From an uncultured Pseudomonadota bacterium (GTDB taxonomy: Bacteria > Pseudomonadota > Gammaproteobacteria > Steroidobacterales > Steroidobacteraceae), in contig CAITAM010000579.1 of assembly GCA_903890265.1 (NCBI GenBank), forward strand, positions 1-15,112: DNA of 15,112 bases, read 5' to 3'. Positions 13,138-15,112 of the stretch are shown piece by piece. Made by a program: the position numbers and the translations under genes. Position 1 is the first letter of the stretch; the number at the start of each line of letters is the position of its first letter. The notes below the pieces were generated by a model. The model saw only the letters and a program-made list of their open reading frames with translations. It was not told the DNA's origin and made no database searches.

Positions 13138-15112
13138 TCAGTGGCGCTTGAAGATCCGGTAGCCCGCCTTGGTCAGCGGGCCCGCGCCGCGCCGGTGGGC
13201 CTCGTCGTAGACCGCAACCGACTGCAGGACCGTCGCGAGCGGGGTCGGGCGCCCGATCGCGAAACCCTGGCCGTAATCGGCTCCCGCGCCGACCATGAGC
13301 CGACGGATGTCGTCGGATTCGACGGACACGGCCACGCTCTGCGCGCTCATGTTGCGCGCGAGGCCGACGAGGTAACGAATGGTATTGCGCGCCTCGGGCT
13401 CGACAAGCGCCGACCGGACCAGGGCGCCGTCGATCTTCAGGGTATTGATCGGCAGGGCCGTGATCTGGGTGGGGGTCAGTGCCATGGAGCCCGCGTCATC
13501 GAGGGCCACGCTGAACCCGATACGGCGCAGGCGATGCATGACGCGCACCGCACGCTCGGGGTTGGCCGCCACGGACGCCTCCGAGACTTCAAAGCAGAGC
13601 ACGTCCGCCGGAATCGACGATCGCCGCCAGGCGCGCTCGATAAGGTCCGGCAGCGTGTCGTCCTGCAGCGAGTGACGCGAAAGATTGATCGAGAAGCGCG
13701 CCGCGCGACTCTGAAGCTCTTGCTGCTTCGTCGCGAGTTCACGGAACGCCCGCTCGATCACCCAGGCGTCGATCGCGGACATGAGGCCGTGCGAGGCGGC
13801 ACTCTCCAGCAGCTTGCCTGGCATCAGCGCCCGGTTGTCGGGGCTGAGTCCGCGCAGCAGGATCTCGAAGCGCGGTACCGAGGTCGCCTGGCCCAGGGCG
13901 AGCACCGGCTGCGCGTGCAGTTCGAATCGGTCGGCCCTGAGCCAGGCGAGGATGTCGGCGACCGCCATGGTTTCCCGCCGGCCGCCGGGGGCCGCGCCGG
14001 GGGCGGCAGTCGCGCCGGCCGCCGGGTGTCCCTTGGTGCGCTTGCTCGCGCCCTCCGCGACCGCGAGCGCATGGGCGAGCGGTTCCGAGGAGGTGGCGCT
14101 CACCGCGGCGACGCCGGTCGACACCGAGACCTGGAACGGGATGCTGCCGGTGGTGGCGCTGATGCCGCGCACGGCGTTCGCCACGGCGGTGGCGACCTCG
14201 CGCGCTCTGGCCACGTTGCAGTGGGGCAGCAGCGCCGCGAAGCGGTCCCCGGCAAGACGCGCGGTCAGCGCCTCGCGCGGTACGTTGCGTTTAAGCGTGG
14301 CGGCCACCTCCCGGATGACCGCATCGCCGACCAGCATGCTGGCCCGCTCGTTGATGAGTCCCATGCCGTCGATATCAAAGTAGATCACGGCAGCATCACC
14401 GCTCTGGTGATGGAACAGCACCTCGCCGTCCCGTTCGAACGCGGAGCGCGACGACAGGCCCGTCAGGTTGTCGTAATTGCACTGCAGGATCGTTTCCGCC
14501 CGGTCGGCAAACGCCTGCGCGAGGCGCACGTGCGTGCCGGTGAACTGCGCACCGGTCGCCTCGTTGAAAAAGGCAAGGAAGCCGAGCGTGCGGCCGCTGG
14601 CATTGCGAACGCGTACCGACAGGACGCGGCAGGGCGGCAGGTGTCTCGCACCGGCGGGGTCGTTCATCACGAGCGGCCGGCCCTGTTGCGTGGCCCAGCT
14701 CATGAGCTGGCGATGGCTGCGCGACACGATCTGCGACACGGTCTGCGGCGTGGCGCCGGTCCGCCGCTTCACGATGGCGATGCCCTTTTCCGGGACGACG
14801 AGTGTCGCGACCGTGCCGTTAAGTCGCTGCAGCGCGGTCTCGACAAACTGCGACAGCTCATAACCCTGGCAGCCGATACCCTGCTCCTGGCGCACCACGT
14901 CGAGCACGAGCGGCACGTCGGACTGCGTCGGCGGCGTGGCGCTGACCCGCTGACCGAGCGATGCGCACAGGGCGAGATCGCGCGACAGGCAGTCGAGCGC
15001 AGGGCGAATGATGCTCTCCAGTTCGGACAGCGGCCGCTCGCCGAAAAACGTCGGATGGCTGAGGGCGACCACGGCGGCGATGTCACCCGTCAGGTCGTGC
15101 AGGCGGAAGATG
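13138..15112 (-). CDS. GAF-like/GGDEF/EAL protein with degenerate catalytic motifs, 5' end outside window
   Basis: A GTG at 15072 opens a 644-residue frame, but the codons above it to the window edge stay open and read as plausible protein (IFRLHDLTGDIAAV). The true start therefore probably lies beyond 15112. Residues (counted from 15072) about 60-195 resemble a GAF sensor and 200-325 a GGDEF domain with the signature changed to AGDRF (274-278). A low-complexity Ala/Gly/Pro linker follows at 348-366, then an EAL domain at 370-620. The EAL domain keeps E403, N463, E495, D525-D526, K546 and Q602, but the usual AEGVE reads AVSVE, with valine (582) for the first Glu. Diguanylate cyclase activity is very unlikely. 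Phosphodiesterase activity is doubtful, so a c-di-GMP or GTP sensing or scaffold role is plausible. No membrane segment is seen in the visible part. Confidence 0.88.
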   Translation of the reverse strand, partial: IFRLHDLTGDIAAVVALSHPTFFGERPLSELESIIRPALDCLSRDLALCASLGQRVSATPPTQSDVPLVLDVVRQEQGIGCQGYELSQFVETALQRLNGTVATLVVPEKGIAIVKRRTGATPQTVSQIVSRSHRQLMSWATQQGRPLVMNDPAGARHLPPCRVLSVRVRNASGRTLGFLAFFNEATGAQFTGTHVRLAQAFADRAETILQCNYDNLTGLSSRSAFERDGEVLFHHQSGDAAVIYFDIDGMGLINERASMLVGDAVIREVAATLKRNVPREALTARLAGDRFAALLPHCNVARAREVATAVANAVRGISATTGSIPFQVSVSTGVAAVSATSSEPLAHALAVAEGASKRTKGHPAAGATAAPGAAPGGRRETMAVADILAWLRADRFELHAQPVLALGQATSVPRFEILLRGLSPDNRALMPGKLLESAASHGLMSAIDAWVIERAFRELATKQQELQSRAARFSINLSRHSLQDDTLPDLIERAWRRSSIPADVLCFEVSEASVAANPERAVRVMHRLRRIGFSVALDDAGSMALTPTQITALPINTLKIDGALVRSALVEPEARNTIRYLVGLARNMSAQSVAVSVESDDIRRLMVGAGADYGQGFAIGRPTPLATVLQSVAVYDEAHRRGAGPLTKAGYRIFKRH

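Overview
High-GC bacterial chromosome segment, most likely from a gammaproteobacterium or a related proteobacterium. The grounds are the strong G/C third-position bias, frequent GTG starts, GGAG-type ribosome binding sites and the gene families present. I cannot resolve the lineage further. No rRNA, tRNA, insertion sequence, integrase or CRISPR array is visible.

Layout. (1) Positions 1-2603, minus strand: a likely operon of an OsmC-type peroxiredoxin, a pirin and a VioB-like ferritin-fold protein that runs off the left edge. (2) 2735-5712, plus strand: an A/T-rich, ECF-like promoter drives a bufferin/MNIO RiPP operon. It encodes a small secreted Cys-rich precursor (BufA2-like), the DUF692/MNIO enzyme BufB and the DUF2063 partner BufC. 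A fourth gene, overlapping bufC by 4 bases, encodes a secreted HExxH zinc peptidase-like protein. (3) 5716-7838, minus strand: an operon of a periplasmic thioredoxin, CcdA/DsbD-type thiol-electron transporter, DoxX and a small membrane-anchored protein of unknown function. It converges on the bufferin operon. (4) 8081-9373, plus strand: a secreted amidohydrolase. (5) 9632-11325, plus strand: a secreted EXORDIUM/PHI-1-like protein followed, in a shifted frame, by two choice-of-anchor-D-like repeats. This is probably one gene broken by a one-base change in a G run. (6) 11322-12983, minus strand: a ThDP-dependent acetolactate-synthase-like enzyme. (7) 13138 to the right edge, minus strand: a GAF-like/GGDEF/EAL protein with degraded catalytic motifs, open at its 5' end.

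How it fits together. Regions 1-3 share a theme of thiol, metal and oxidative-stress handling. The bufferin operon and the thioredoxin-CcdA-DoxX operon carry the same 9-base element CGGTCTTAT, each below a similar TG..A-rich -35-like stretch. This suggests one extracytoplasmic-stress (possibly copper-responsive) sigma factor controls both. The most interesting candidate system is therefore a bufferin pathway extended by a translationally coupled secreted metallopeptidase and by a co-regulated periplasmic thiol-reducing and DoxX module. The co-regulation and the role of the peptidase are inferences.
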